From Occultella kanbiaonis (GTDB lineage Bacteria > Actinomycetota > Actinomycetes > Actinomycetales > Beutenbergiaceae), in NCBI RefSeq assembly GCF_009708215.1, contig NZ_CP046175.1, forward strand, positions 992,001-1,056,000: DNA of 64,000 nucleotides, in the 5' to 3' direction. A program made the translations under genes and the position numbers. Shown piece after piece: positions 40,765 to 49,054 of this stretch. Each line of letters starts with the position of its first letter. The stretch's first letter is position 1. The notes under the pieces were generated by a model. It did not search any database. It saw only the letters and a list, made by a program, of their open reading frames with translations, and had not been told where the DNA came from.

Positions 40765-41732
40765 AGACCACCACGACCAAGGCGGGGCCGGAGCGGGACG
40801 CCCTGGACGCCGTCGGAGCGGAGATCACAGAGAGGGCCGTCGCCCCCATGACCCCCACCGAGACCGACGTCGAGTCGGCAGCCGCGGCGGACGTCGCGGA
40901 CGAGACCGCCGAACAGGCCCACGGCGGCGGTGCCCCGACCACCCCGTGGTGGCGCTCGGCGATCCGGCAGTCCGCCCCGATCCTGCTCGCCCTCGCCGGG
41001 ATCGCCGCGATCTGGTACCTCGTCTCCCTCGCCCTGCTGCCGCAGGACCAGCGGTTCCTGCTCCCGCCGCCGCACGAGGTGTTCAGCCGGGCCCTGACGA
41101 ACAGCGCCCTGATGACCCCGATGCTCGAGGCCCTCGGCCGGACGATGGTGGTCGCGATGATCGGCCTCGTCATCGCCGTGGCCCTTGGCATCGGCTGGGC
41201 CGTGGTGATGTCCTCGTCCGGCTGGGCGGAGCGGATCCTGTACCCGTACGCCGTGATCATGCAGACGATCCCGATCCTCGCGCTCGTGCCGCTGATCGGG
41301 ATCTGGTTCGGGTACGGGTTCCCGGCGCGGGTGATCGTGTGCGTGATCATCGCCCTGTTCCCGATGATCTCCAACACCCTGTTCGGCCTGCAGTCGGCGT
41401 CGCCGTCCGCCCATGACCTGTTCACCCTGAACAAGGCGACCGCACTGCAACGGCTCACCAAGCTGAAGTTCCCAGCCGCGCTGCCGTCGATCTTCACCGG
41501 CCTGCGCAACGCCGCCGGCCTGAGCGTCATCGGCGCCATGGTGGGGGACTACTTCTTCCAGCAGGGCCCGGTCGGCATCGGCGGGCTGCTGCGCACCTAC
41601 ACGCTACGCCTGCAGATGGACGCCCTGTTCACCGCGATCGCCCTCACCGCCGTGTTCGGCGTGCTCGTGTTCACCATCTTCGCCGTGCTGGACCGGCTCG
41701 TCATCGGCCGCTGGTACGGCCTCAAGCGCTGA
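40761..41732 (+). CDS. ABC importer permease (SsuC/TauC type)
   Basis: The 323 aa protein has an 60-residue acidic, cytoplasmic N-terminal extension and then six or seven membrane helices. The binding-protein-dependent transport loop (FPMISNTLFGLQSASPSAHDLF ... FPAALPSIFTGLRNA, about 200-245) contacts the ATPase. Its overlap with the ATPase gene and the following binding-protein gene define a three-part importer. Confidence 0.93.
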   Translation: MKTTTTKAGPERDALDAVGAEITERAVAPMTPTETDVESAAAADVADETAEQAHGGGAPTTPWWRSAIRQSAPILLALAGIAAIWYLVSLALLPQDQRFLLPPPHEVFSRALTNSALMTPMLEALGRTMVVAMIGLVIAVALGIGWAVVMSSSGWAERILYPYAVIMQTIPILALVPLIGIWFGYGFPARVIVCVIIALFPMISNTLFGLQSASPSAHDLFTLNKATALQRLTKLKFPAALPSIFTGLRNAAGLSVIGAMVGDYFFQQGPVGIGGLLRTYTLRLQMDALFTAIALTAVFGVLVFTIFAVLDRLVIGRWYGLKR

Positions 41733-41773
41733 CCTCCCCCTCACCCCGACCCCCACCCGAGGAGAACCACGTC

Positions 41774-42952
41774 ATGAACCGAAAGATGAGTATCGCGGGC
41801 CTGAGCGCCGCGGGCCTGCTCGCCCTCACCGCCTGCGGCGGAGCCTCCGACGCGGCCGACGACCCGACCGGCAGCGAGCTCGACGCGACCGTCGCGGAGG
41901 CGGGCAGCGCCTTCGACCTCTCCGACGTGTGCCCGGCCACCGTGGTCATGCAGCAGGACTGGCAGCCAGAGGCCGAGCACGGCGCCATGTACAACCTGGT
42001 CGGCTCGGACTACACGATCGACACCGACGCCAAGTCGGTCACCGGGTCCCTCGTGGTCGACGGCGTCGACACCGGCGTGGACATCGAGGTGCGGCCCGGC
42101 GGGCCGAACGTCGGGTTCCAGTCGGTGCCGGCCCTGATGTACCTGGACGACGACATCACCCTCGGCGCCGTGAACACCGACACCGCCATCAGCGGCTACG
42201 AGACCCAGCCCACGATCGCCGTCACCTCCCAGATGACGGTCAGCCCGCAGATCCTGATGTGGGACCCGGACACCTACCCGGGGGCCACGACCATCGAGGA
42301 GGTCGTCTCACAGGGTGCGGTGGTGGTCACCTCCGGTGACGTGATCCCGACGCTGCTCGCGGAGACCACCGCCTTCGACCTGGCCAACTCCGACACCAGC
42401 TACGAGGGCACACCGGCCCGGTTCGTCTCCGACACCACGATCACCCAGCAGGGCTTCGCCACCGCGGAGCCGTACATCTACGAGAACGAGATCGCCGAGT
42501 GGGGCCGCCCGGTGGCCTACCAGCTGCTCGCCGAGGTGGGCTACAACATCTACCCGGAGCCGCTCGCGGTGCGGGCCGACAAGCTCGACGAGCTCTCCGA
42601 CTGCCTCGCCAGGCTCGTGCCGATCATGCAGCAGTCCCAGATCGACTACCTGGCCGACCCGGGGCCGACGAACGAGCTGATCGTCGAGCTCGTCGAGGCC
42701 TACGACCTGTCCTGGACGTACTCGCTCGGCGTCGCCGACTTCTCGGCCGCCGCGCAGGTCTCCGAGGGCATCGTCACCGACGACCCGGCGTCCGGGGTGT
42801 TCGGTCAGTTCGACCCCGAGCGGATGCAGGCGATCGTGGACACGTTCGTGCCGTTGCTCGAGGCCCAGGGTCTGATCACCGTCACGGACATCGACCCGAC
42901 CGAGCTGTACACGAACGAGTTCATCGACGCCTCGATCTCGATGGAGAACTGA
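41774..42952 (+). CDS. Substrate-binding lipoprotein of the island's importer (NMT1/TauA-like)
   Basis: The 392 aa lipoprotein has a signal peptide with lipobox LTAC (Cys19) followed by an acidic linker. The mature part resembles NMT1/THI5/SsuA-type periplasmic-binding proteins (WQPEAEHGAMYNLVG near the start, where these proteins contact ligand). In Gram-positives it would be anchored to the outer membrane face. GAGGAG precedes the ATG. The ligand is not predictable, but the family binds pyrimidine precursors, taurine, sulfonates and similar small molecules. Confidence 0.92.
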   Translation: MNRKMSIAGLSAAGLLALTACGGASDAADDPTGSELDATVAEAGSAFDLSDVCPATVVMQQDWQPEAEHGAMYNLVGSDYTIDTDAKSVTGSLVVDGVDTGVDIEVRPGGPNVGFQSVPALMYLDDDITLGAVNTDTAISGYETQPTIAVTSQMTVSPQILMWDPDTYPGATTIEEVVSQGAVVVTSGDVIPTLLAETTAFDLANSDTSYEGTPARFVSDTTITQQGFATAEPYIYENEIAEWGRPVAYQLLAEVGYNIYPEPLAVRADKLDELSDCLARLVPIMQQSQIDYLADPGPTNELIVELVEAYDLSWTYSLGVADFSAAAQVSEGIVTDDPASGVFGQFDPERMQAIVDTFVPLLEAQGLITVTDIDPTELYTNEFIDASISMEN

Positions 42953-42956
42953 GCCG

Positions 42957-44315
42957 ATGACCATCAGCGCCACCCCCAGCGTTGCCGAGAGGTCGCACCG
43001 CCTCGCCGAGCTCCTCACCTTCGAGCTCGGCGAGGGGGCGGTCTCCACGGAGCCCGAACTGATCCGGAAGGTCTCCTCGGACTGGTCCCGGATGTCCCCG
43101 ATCCTGCAGGAGAAGGTCCCCGCAGGCCGGTACCTCGCAGACCTCGTGGTCCGGCCGAACGCCCCGGAGGAGGTGCCCGTCGTCCTGGCCCTCGCCCTCG
43201 AGGCCCGGGTGCCGGTCACCCCCCGCGGCGCCGGCACCGGCAACTACGGCCAGCTCACGCCGTTCGAGGGCGGCGTCACGCTGGACCTGCGCGGCCTCGA
43301 CACGATCACCGTCGAAGAGCAGACCATCACCGCCGGTCCCGGTGCGAAACTCACCGCGATGGACGCGGCCGGCCGGGCCGCCGGGCGGGACATCTGGATG
43401 TTCCCGTCCACCAAGGGGTCCACGATCGGCGGGTTCATCGGTGGCGGCAGCGCCGGCACCGGGACGACTCTGCGCGGCACCACCACGGACGGGTTCGTGG
43501 AGTCGCTGACCATCGCCCCGATGGACGGCAGTGCCCGTGCCTTCACGGTGCATGGCGAGGACACCCAGCCCTACATCCACACCTACGGGGTCACCGGCGT
43601 CATCACGTCGGCGACGGTGCGCACCGACCCGGCCCGGGACTGGGTGGCCATCTACGCCGCCTTCGACGGCTACGCCGACCTGGTCGACGTGCACCGGAGC
43701 CTGCTCGACCTTCCGGTGCTGCCCCGGCTCGCCTCCGCGGACGAGCCTGCCCTGGTGCCGACGCTGCCGGCGTCGGTGCCGCTGGACCCGGAGCGGTACA
43801 GCCTCCGGGTGATCGCCGAGGCGTCGACGGTCGCCGAGATCGAGCGCCGGATCCGGGCCGCGGGTGGGTCGGTGGTCGCGGTGCTGGAGGACTACGCGGA
43901 GACGGACAAGCTCTCCTCGATGTCCTACAACCACCCGATCTACTTCTGGCAGCAGGCCGAGGGGAACCCGCCCTGCTTCCACCTGGAGACCGGTGGCACC
44001 GTGCTCTGGGACGACCCGGACGCCATCCGCGCCGTGTACCCGAACACCCGTCTGCACCTGGAGCTGATGGGCACCGGGCCGCTCGCGATGGTGGTCGGTG
44101 ACTACGTGGACGAGGCCCAGGTCCTGGCCGGCATCCCGGCCCTTGAGGCGGCCGGGCTCGGCGTGCACTCGCCGCACCAGTGGTACGTCGACCGGAACGT
44201 TGCCCTGGCGGTCGAGACCGCCCGACGCACCGACCCACGCGGCCTGCTGAACCCCGGCAAGCTCGATCCGGGGCTGGCCCGCCCGGACACCCGCTCCACG
44301 ATCGGGACCCACTGA
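42957..44315 (+). CDS. FAD-linked oxidase (GlcD/VAO type)
   Basis: The 452 aa flavoenzyme has an FAD_binding_4 (PCMH) domain in residues about 45-230: VVRPNAPEEVPVVLALA, PRGAGTGNYGQ (about 84-94) and STIGGFIGGGSAGTGTTLRG, as in glycolate oxidase and related VAO-family enzymes. The C-terminal 200 residues form a cap domain not typical of GlcD. It could oxidise a hydroxy acid or an amine produced by the pathway. It follows the binding-protein gene by 4 bp and shares a base with the creatininase stop-start. Confidence 0.88.
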   Translation: MTISATPSVAERSHRLAELLTFELGEGAVSTEPELIRKVSSDWSRMSPILQEKVPAGRYLADLVVRPNAPEEVPVVLALALEARVPVTPRGAGTGNYGQLTPFEGGVTLDLRGLDTITVEEQTITAGPGAKLTAMDAAGRAAGRDIWMFPSTKGSTIGGFIGGGSAGTGTTLRGTTTDGFVESLTIAPMDGSARAFTVHGEDTQPYIHTYGVTGVITSATVRTDPARDWVAIYAAFDGYADLVDVHRSLLDLPVLPRLASADEPALVPTLPASVPLDPERYSLRVIAEASTVAEIERRIRAAGGSVVAVLEDYAETDKLSSMSYNHPIYFWQQAEGNPPCFHLETGGTVLWDDPDAIRAVYPNTRLHLELMGTGPLAMVVGDYVDEAQVLAGIPALEAAGLGVHSPHQWYVDRNVALAVETARRTDPRGLLNPGKLDPGLARPDTRSTIGTH

Positions 44316-45097
44316 TGGGCGCGCCGAAGTTCATCGACCTGACCTTCCGGCAGGTCGAGGCGCTACCCGCCGACACCGTCGCGGTGCTGCCGCTCGGTGC
44401 GATCGAGCAGCACGGTCCGCACCTGCCCGTATCCACCGACTACGTGACCGCGACCGAGGCGGCCGAGGCGGCGGTCGCCTCGGTCGCCGAGGCCGGCGCC
44501 GCGAGCGTGGTGCTGCTGCCCGGGCTCGCCTTCACGAAGTCCGACGAGCACCACTGGGCACCCGGCACGATCTGGCTGACCTGGGAGACGCTCATGGCCA
44601 CCCTGGTGGACATCGGCCGGTCCCTGCAGACGTCCGGGATCACGCGGCTCATGTTCGTCAACGGCCACGGCGGCAACTCCGCGCTCGGCCAGGTCGCGTG
44701 CCGGGAGATCCGGCGCAGGTTCGGGCTGCGCACGTTCTTCTCGCACCTGTCCGTGCCGCCGGACCAGGCCCGGGACGTCGCGAACCCGCACGAGCTCGGT
44801 CTCGGTGTCCACGGCGGGCACAGCGAGACCTCGCTGATGCTGCACCTGCGCCCCGAGCTCGTGCACATGGAGCTCGCCGAGCGGCGCGTACCCGAGCACC
44901 TCGCCGACTACGAGCTGATCGGGTTCGGCAAGCCGGTCAGCTTCGGCTGGCTGTCGGACGACTTCGGCCCGGACGGCCACATCGGCGACCCGACCACCGC
45001 GGACGCGGACACCGGCAAGATCCTCTTCACCGCCGCCGTCGAGCGGATCGCCCGGGCGATCGTGGAGGCATCGGTCTTCGACCCCACCCCGCGCTGA
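44315..45097 (+). CDS. Creatininase-family hydrolase
   Basis: The 260 aa enzyme has the creatininase metal motifs: EQHGPHLPVSTD (about 30-41; Glu, His, Asp ligands), NGHGGN (about 117-122) and HGGHSETS (about 169-176; ligand Glu). Members hydrolyse cyclic amides such as creatinine or formamides (FAPy, MftE, riboflavin pathway), so ring opening of a lactam-like intermediate is likely. ATG 44315 overlaps the oxidase stop by one base, and a strong terminator follows at 45137, which closes the operon. Confidence 0.92.
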   Translation: MGAPKFIDLTFRQVEALPADTVAVLPLGAIEQHGPHLPVSTDYVTATEAAEAAVASVAEAGAASVVLLPGLAFTKSDEHHWAPGTIWLTWETLMATLVDIGRSLQTSGITRLMFVNGHGGNSALGQVACREIRRRFGLRTFFSHLSVPPDQARDVANPHELGLGVHGGHSETSLMLHLRPELVHMELAERRVPEHLADYELIGFGKPVSFGWLSDDFGPDGHIGDPTTADADTGKILFTAAVERIARAIVEASVFDPTPR

Positions 45098-45136
45098 CCC
45101 CGTCCCGGTCCGGGCTCCTCGCCCTGCCGCGGTGAG

Positions 45137-45180
45137 ACAGACCCTCACGCCTGAGGAAGAAGGGCGTGGGGGTCTGTTTC
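45137..45180. terminator. Bidirectional terminator between convergent operons
   Basis: ACAGACCCTCACGCC pairs with GGCGTGGGGGTCTGT (one G-T pair), followed by TTTC on the plus strand. It separates the creatininase operon (+) from the formamidase operon (-). Confidence 0.82.
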
Positions 45181-45272
45181 GGGTGCCAGGTTCTGGCTCG
45201 CCGCGGGGCGGACCGGCGGCGGGTGCGGCGGGTGCGGCGGGTCCGGGCGGGGTCGCGCGCGGTCGCGCGGGT

Positions 45273-46370
45273 TCAGGCGAGGTCGGTCAGGTCCGCCTTG
45301 CGGATCTTGCCGTGCACGCCGCGGACCCGATCGACCACCTGGGAGACGGCGAAGTCACCGGCGGCGGACAGGTAGGCGTACGCGTGCGCCGGGTGCATGC
45401 CCAGGTCGGTGAGGAGAGCGACGGCGGAGCGTACGGCCGCGCGCATCGCCACGTTCAGGTCCGGGTCGAGCCCGATCGGGACGAGCAGGTCGGGCGTCTC
45501 CGCCCAGAGCTCGCCCGGGCGGGGCAGGTGCGCGGCCGGGATGAGGTCGAACCGCACACTCGCGCGCAGGGGCGCCTCGAACGCGGTGAGGGCGACCTCG
45601 CCGTCGCCCTGGGCGTAGTGCGGGTCGCCGACGTAGGCCAGCGCCCCGTCGACCTGGACCGGCACGTGCAGCGTGGACCCGACCGTCAGCAGCGAGACGT
45701 CGACGTTGCCGCCGTGCGCGCCGGGCGGCACCGAGTGGGCCCGCTCGGATCCCGCCACGGCCACGCCCATGGTGCCGAGGAAGGGCGCGAGCGGAAACCG
45801 GACCCGCCGATCGTCGCTCGGGCCGACGGCCATGGTGCCCACCAGCGACGGCGACGACGACGCGCCCGGGTGGGCGCCGCCGTCGGGCATCGGCTCGACC
45901 CGGGCCAGGATCGAGGTGACCGGCGCGCCCTCGAGCGGGAACTGCTCGGGCAGCGCCCCGCGCCCGTGCCGGCTCGAGACGATGCCGTAGTCGGCGCGCA
46001 TCCGCAGGTCCAGGACGGTCATCGAGAGCACGTCGCCCGGGCGGGCGCCGCGGACCCGGATCGGCCCGGTGACCACGTGCGGGCCGTGCGCGGCAGGGTC
46101 GTGGGATACCTCGGCGGCGACCGCGACGGCGTCCCGGAGCACCTCGGTGATGCCGTGGCCGGCGAAGAACGCGGCGGGGTCGCGGCCCTGGTCCTCGAGG
46201 ATGCCCTCGTGGGAGACGGTGTCGATCAGCACGGTCTCGCCGGGGTCGATCGTGAGCACCGGGTCGTCGCCGGCGCAAGGCAGCTCACCCCACAACACGG
46301 TCCCAGGGGTGGCCGGGAGGTACCGGCCACCCCCGGGACGTGAGTCGAGGGGTTGGAGGAGGGTGCTCAC
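45273..46370 (-). CDS. Acetamidase/formamidase-family protein
   Basis: The 365 aa enzyme of the FmdA/AmdA family hydrolyses formamide or acetamide to ammonia and the acid. The motifs SERAHSVPPGAHGGNVDV (about 213-230), GDPHYAQGDGE (about 254-264) and SAAGDFAVSQVVD (about 338-350) are family hallmarks and hold the metal and catalytic residues. The start overlaps the cupin stop (ATGA), and it is the last gene of the flavin reductase-cupin-formamidase operon. It probably removes a one-carbon amide released by the pathway. Confidence 0.92.
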   Translation of the reverse strand: MSTLLQPLDSRPGGGRYLPATPGTVLWGELPCAGDDPVLTIDPGETVLIDTVSHEGILEDQGRDPAAFFAGHGITEVLRDAVAVAAEVSHDPAAHGPHVVTGPIRVRGARPGDVLSMTVLDLRMRADYGIVSSRHGRGALPEQFPLEGAPVTSILARVEPMPDGGAHPGASSSPSLVGTMAVGPSDDRRVRFPLAPFLGTMGVAVAGSERAHSVPPGAHGGNVDVSLLTVGSTLHVPVQVDGALAYVGDPHYAQGDGEVALTAFEAPLRASVRFDLIPAAHLPRPGELWAETPDLLVPIGLDPDLNVAMRAAVRSAVALLTDLGMHPAHAYAYLSAAGDFAVSQVVDRVRGVHGKIRKADLTDLA

Positions 46371-46810
46371 ACCACCTGCGGGAGGCCGGCGCAGAGCACC
46401 GAGCGGTCGGCTGCGGTGAGCGCGACCTCGGTGCCGTCCGTGACGAGCTTCGCGAAGCCACCGTCGTTGGACATGATCGTGATCGTGTAGAGGTCCTCGG
46501 TCTCGGAGGTGTTGATGATCCGGTGCTCGGAGCCCTCCTGGAGGATCAGCACGTCACCGGCGGTGAGGGTCACCACGGCCTCGTCGCTGTGGGCCTGCGC
46601 CTCGCCCTTGAGGACGATGAAGATCTCGGCGGACTCCTCGTGGGAGTTCAGCGGTTGGGCGCCGCCCGGCTCCCAGACCTCCAGGAACACGCTGGTGTTC
46701 GTGCCGTCCTTCGGTCCGGCCAGGCAGGCGAGCTTCACCGTGTCCTCCGGGCCGATCAGGAAGGCCGGGGTGTCCGCGAGCTTGCGGATGACGGGTGCTG
46801 CTCCACTCAT
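46367..46810 (-). CDS. Small cupin-domain protein
   Basis: The 147 aa single-domain cupin has the two motifs: LNSHEESAEIFIVLKGEAQAHSD (region about 62-84; with His and Glu metal ligands) and a second with GDVLILQEGSEHRIIN (about 93-108; His ligand). It could be an isomerase, dioxygenase or binding protein for the pathway. It is overlapped with the formamidase and lies 34 bp after the flavin reductase gene, with a GAGAGG ribosome site. Confidence 0.9.
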   Translation of the reverse strand: MSGAAPVIRKLADTPAFLIGPEDTVKLACLAGPKDGTNTSVFLEVWEPGGAQPLNSHEESAEIFIVLKGEAQAHSDEAVVTLTAGDVLILQEGSEHRIINTSETEDLYTITIMSNDGGFAKLVTDGTEVALTAADRSVLCAGLPQVV

Positions 46811-46844
46811 GGTGGTGTTCCTCTCGTTGGTGGTGCGGGTGGGG

Positions 46845-47357
46845 TCAGGAACGCGGGAGTGTGTGGAAGCGCCGGTCCACGTAGGCGAGGGCCGAACCGC
46901 CGACGACGGCGGGGGCGTGCACCGCGTCGACGGCGCCGAGGATGATGACGTGGTCCCCGGCGTCGGCGGTCTGCGTGATGGTGCACTCGACCGAGCGCAG
47001 GCTGTGCTCGGCGAGCCAGGGCAGGCCGCCCGGGGTGAAGCGGTGCGGGGTGCGCGCGAACTTGTCCGTGGCGCGGGACGCGAACAGGGTCGCGACGTCC
47101 TGCGCGCCGCCGTGCAGCACGTTCGCGACGAACGCGCCGCGCTCGAGCACGGCCGGCAGGGTGCGCGACCGGACGTCCACGCACAGCCCGAACATCGGCG
47201 GTGTCACGCTGACACTGAACCCGGTGGAGACCGTCAGCCCGCTCGGGCTGCCGTCCGCGCCGGTGGTGGTGATGACGCAGACCCCGGCGGCCAGGCCCGC
47301 CATGGCGGCGCGGAACTCATCGGTGACGGCGGTGCCGGGCGGTGCGGTGGTGGTCAT
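46845..47357 (-). CDS. Flavin reductase-like protein of a two-component system
   Basis: The 170 aa protein has the split-barrel flavin reductase domain: RAAMAGLAAGVCVITTTG (about 16-33), PSGLTVSTGFSVSVTPP (about 38-54) and FVANVLHGGAQDVATLFAS (about 77-95), as in HpaC and RutF. Such proteins feed reduced FMN to a separate oxygenase. No clear class-D oxygenase is in the island; the LLM protein at 57213 is too far away to be the obvious partner. It heads the operon controlled by the best palindrome. Confidence 0.92.
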   Translation of the reverse strand: MTTTAPPGTAVTDEFRAAMAGLAAGVCVITTTGADGSPSGLTVSTGFSVSVTPPMFGLCVDVRSRTLPAVLERGAFVANVLHGGAQDVATLFASRATDKFARTPHRFTPGGLPWLAEHSLRSVECTITQTADAGDHVIILGAVDAVHAPAVVGGSALAYVDRRFHTLPRS

Positions 47358-47383
47358 GGAGAGGCTCCCCGGGACTCAGAAGG

Positions 47384-47402
47384 ATGTTGATGTCATCAAC
47401 AT
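47384..47402. promoter_or_regulatory. Regulon palindrome, copy 3 (perfect)
   Basis: ATGTTGATGTCATCAACAT is a perfect 9+1+9 inverted repeat. It lies in the 115 bp between the divergent flavin reductase and TRZ/ATZ amidohydrolase genes, 27 bp from the first and 71 bp from the second start. Confidence 0.8.
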
Positions 47403-47472
47403 TCACGGTAGGGGCGCGATGTTTCGGTCACGTGACGCGCCGTTAATATCCCGGTGACGTCTCGCCGGGAGC

Positions 47473-48927
47473 ATGCGAGTCATGACCCCCGCGCTCCTGC
47501 TCACCGACGCCCTGCTCCTGCCGATGGCCGACCCGCGCCCGGGTGAGCCCGACTGGTTCCGGGGCTGGCTCGCGGTGGGGCACGACGGGCGGATCTGCGG
47601 CATCGGCCCGGGCGAGGCCCCGACGGCGCTGCTCGCCCCGGGCGTCCAGGTGCGCGCGCTCGGTGGGGCGATCGTGGCGCCGGGCTTCATCTCCGCGCAC
47701 TCGCACCTGTTCACCTCCGGCCTGCGGGGGATCGCGCCGGAGTCGACGCTCTACCCGTGGGTCGGCGCGATGATGGACGTGTTCGCCCACACCGACGCCG
47801 AGGACATGTACTGGTCCACGCTGCACGGCGCCCTGGACTTCATCGCGAACGGGATCACCAGCGCCTACAACTTCACCCAGTCCCGGGTCACCTGGCGCTA
47901 CGACCCCGCCACGGCACGCAACGTGCTCGCCGCCGTGCACCCGCCGGAGAACCTCACCCGCCAGTTCGACGGCGCCGCCGACGCCGGGCTGCGCACCATC
48001 GCCTCGATCCGCCTGGACGACGAGGCCGGTCCGCGGGCCGAGGTGCTCGCCACGTTCGCGGACATGGTCGCCGCCGCCCGCACGCACACCCCGCCGGAGC
48101 TGTTCCTCGGTGCGTCCGTGATGGGCGCCGTCCAGTGGGCGGCCGGCCCGAGCACCGCCGAGGTCGAGGCGCGCGCGATGCGCACCCACGGGATCACGAA
48201 CCAGGCTCACTTCGTGGAGACCGCGCAGGGCCTGGACGTGCAGCGGGCGAAGTTCGACTGGTACGTCCGCGCCGGTGCGCTCGGGCCGGACCTGCTGTTC
48301 GGGCACTTCATCCACCCGACCGACCAGATGGTCGACGCCGTGGCCGCGGCCGGCGGGCGGATGGTGTGGCAGCCGACCTCGAACGGGCGCCTGGCCTCCG
48401 GCGTCGCGGACGTGGTGCGGTACGCCCGGGCCGGGATCGGCATCGGGATGGGGCTGGACGACCAGGCCTGCACCGACATCTCCGACCCGTTCGGGAACAT
48501 GCGCCTCGGCCTGTACTCCCAGCGTGCGCTGCACCACGACGCCGCGGTGATGTCGGCCCGGCAGGTGCTGCGCCTGCACACGTTGGGATCCGCGGAGGTG
48601 CTCGGGGTCGCCGACCGGGTCGGCAGCCTCGAGGTGGGCAAGTTCGCTGACTTCCTCGTGGTCGATCACACCGCGCCGGACACCGGGCCGGTCTGGGACG
48701 TCTACGCCACGTACGTGATGGCCTGCGGGCTGCGCAACCTCAAGGACGTCTACATCGGCGGGCGGCTGGCCGCGCGGGAGGGCACCTGCACCGCCCCGCG
48801 CGCGGCCGACGCGCCCGGGCAGCTGCGCGAGCGGATCGGCCGGGCCGCGGCGGCCGCGGGGACGCCGCTGCCGGACCTGGCCGCGGCGCGGGCCACCCCG
48901 TCCGAGGAGCCCGCGGCACTCGTGTGA
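47473..48927 (+). CDS. TRZ/ATZ-type amidohydrolase
   Basis: The 484 aa enzyme belongs to the chlorohydrolase/guanine deaminase branch of amidohydrolases. It shows HSHLF (metal His76 and His78), NQAHFVET (about 239-246; His and catalytic Glu), FGHFIHP (about 276-282; His) and GLDDQACTD (about 331-339; metal Asp), then the C-terminal beta-domain (ADFLVVD). Relatives deaminate or dechlorinate triazines, 8-oxoguanine and thioadenosines. It differs from the cytosine-deaminase type enzyme at 38645, so the island has two ring-deaminating or hydrolytic steps. ATG 47482 is an alternative start. Confidence 0.92.
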   Translation: MRVMTPALLLTDALLLPMADPRPGEPDWFRGWLAVGHDGRICGIGPGEAPTALLAPGVQVRALGGAIVAPGFISAHSHLFTSGLRGIAPESTLYPWVGAMMDVFAHTDAEDMYWSTLHGALDFIANGITSAYNFTQSRVTWRYDPATARNVLAAVHPPENLTRQFDGAADAGLRTIASIRLDDEAGPRAEVLATFADMVAAARTHTPPELFLGASVMGAVQWAAGPSTAEVEARAMRTHGITNQAHFVETAQGLDVQRAKFDWYVRAGALGPDLLFGHFIHPTDQMVDAVAAAGGRMVWQPTSNGRLASGVADVVRYARAGIGIGMGLDDQACTDISDPFGNMRLGLYSQRALHHDAAVMSARQVLRLHTLGSAEVLGVADRVGSLEVGKFADFLVVDHTAPDTGPVWDVYATYVMACGLRNLKDVYIGGRLAAREGTCTAPRAADAPGQLRERIGRAAAAAGTPLPDLAAARATPSEEPAALV

Positions 48928-49054
48928 GCAAATCGGGCTCCCACGATGTGGACGCCCGGCCGCCAGCATCCGGGACCGTCGGGCGCCGTCGACCACCGTC
49001 CGAGGCACCCGCCGAGGATGGGCGTCGTACCCGTCATCCACAGGAGGCAGCCCC

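Noticed and set aside
41774-42952. Naming the island importer as a specific pyrimidine, taurine or riboflavin-type system
   Set aside because: The ATPase, permease and binding protein belong to a broad group and no ligand-specific residue could be recognised.
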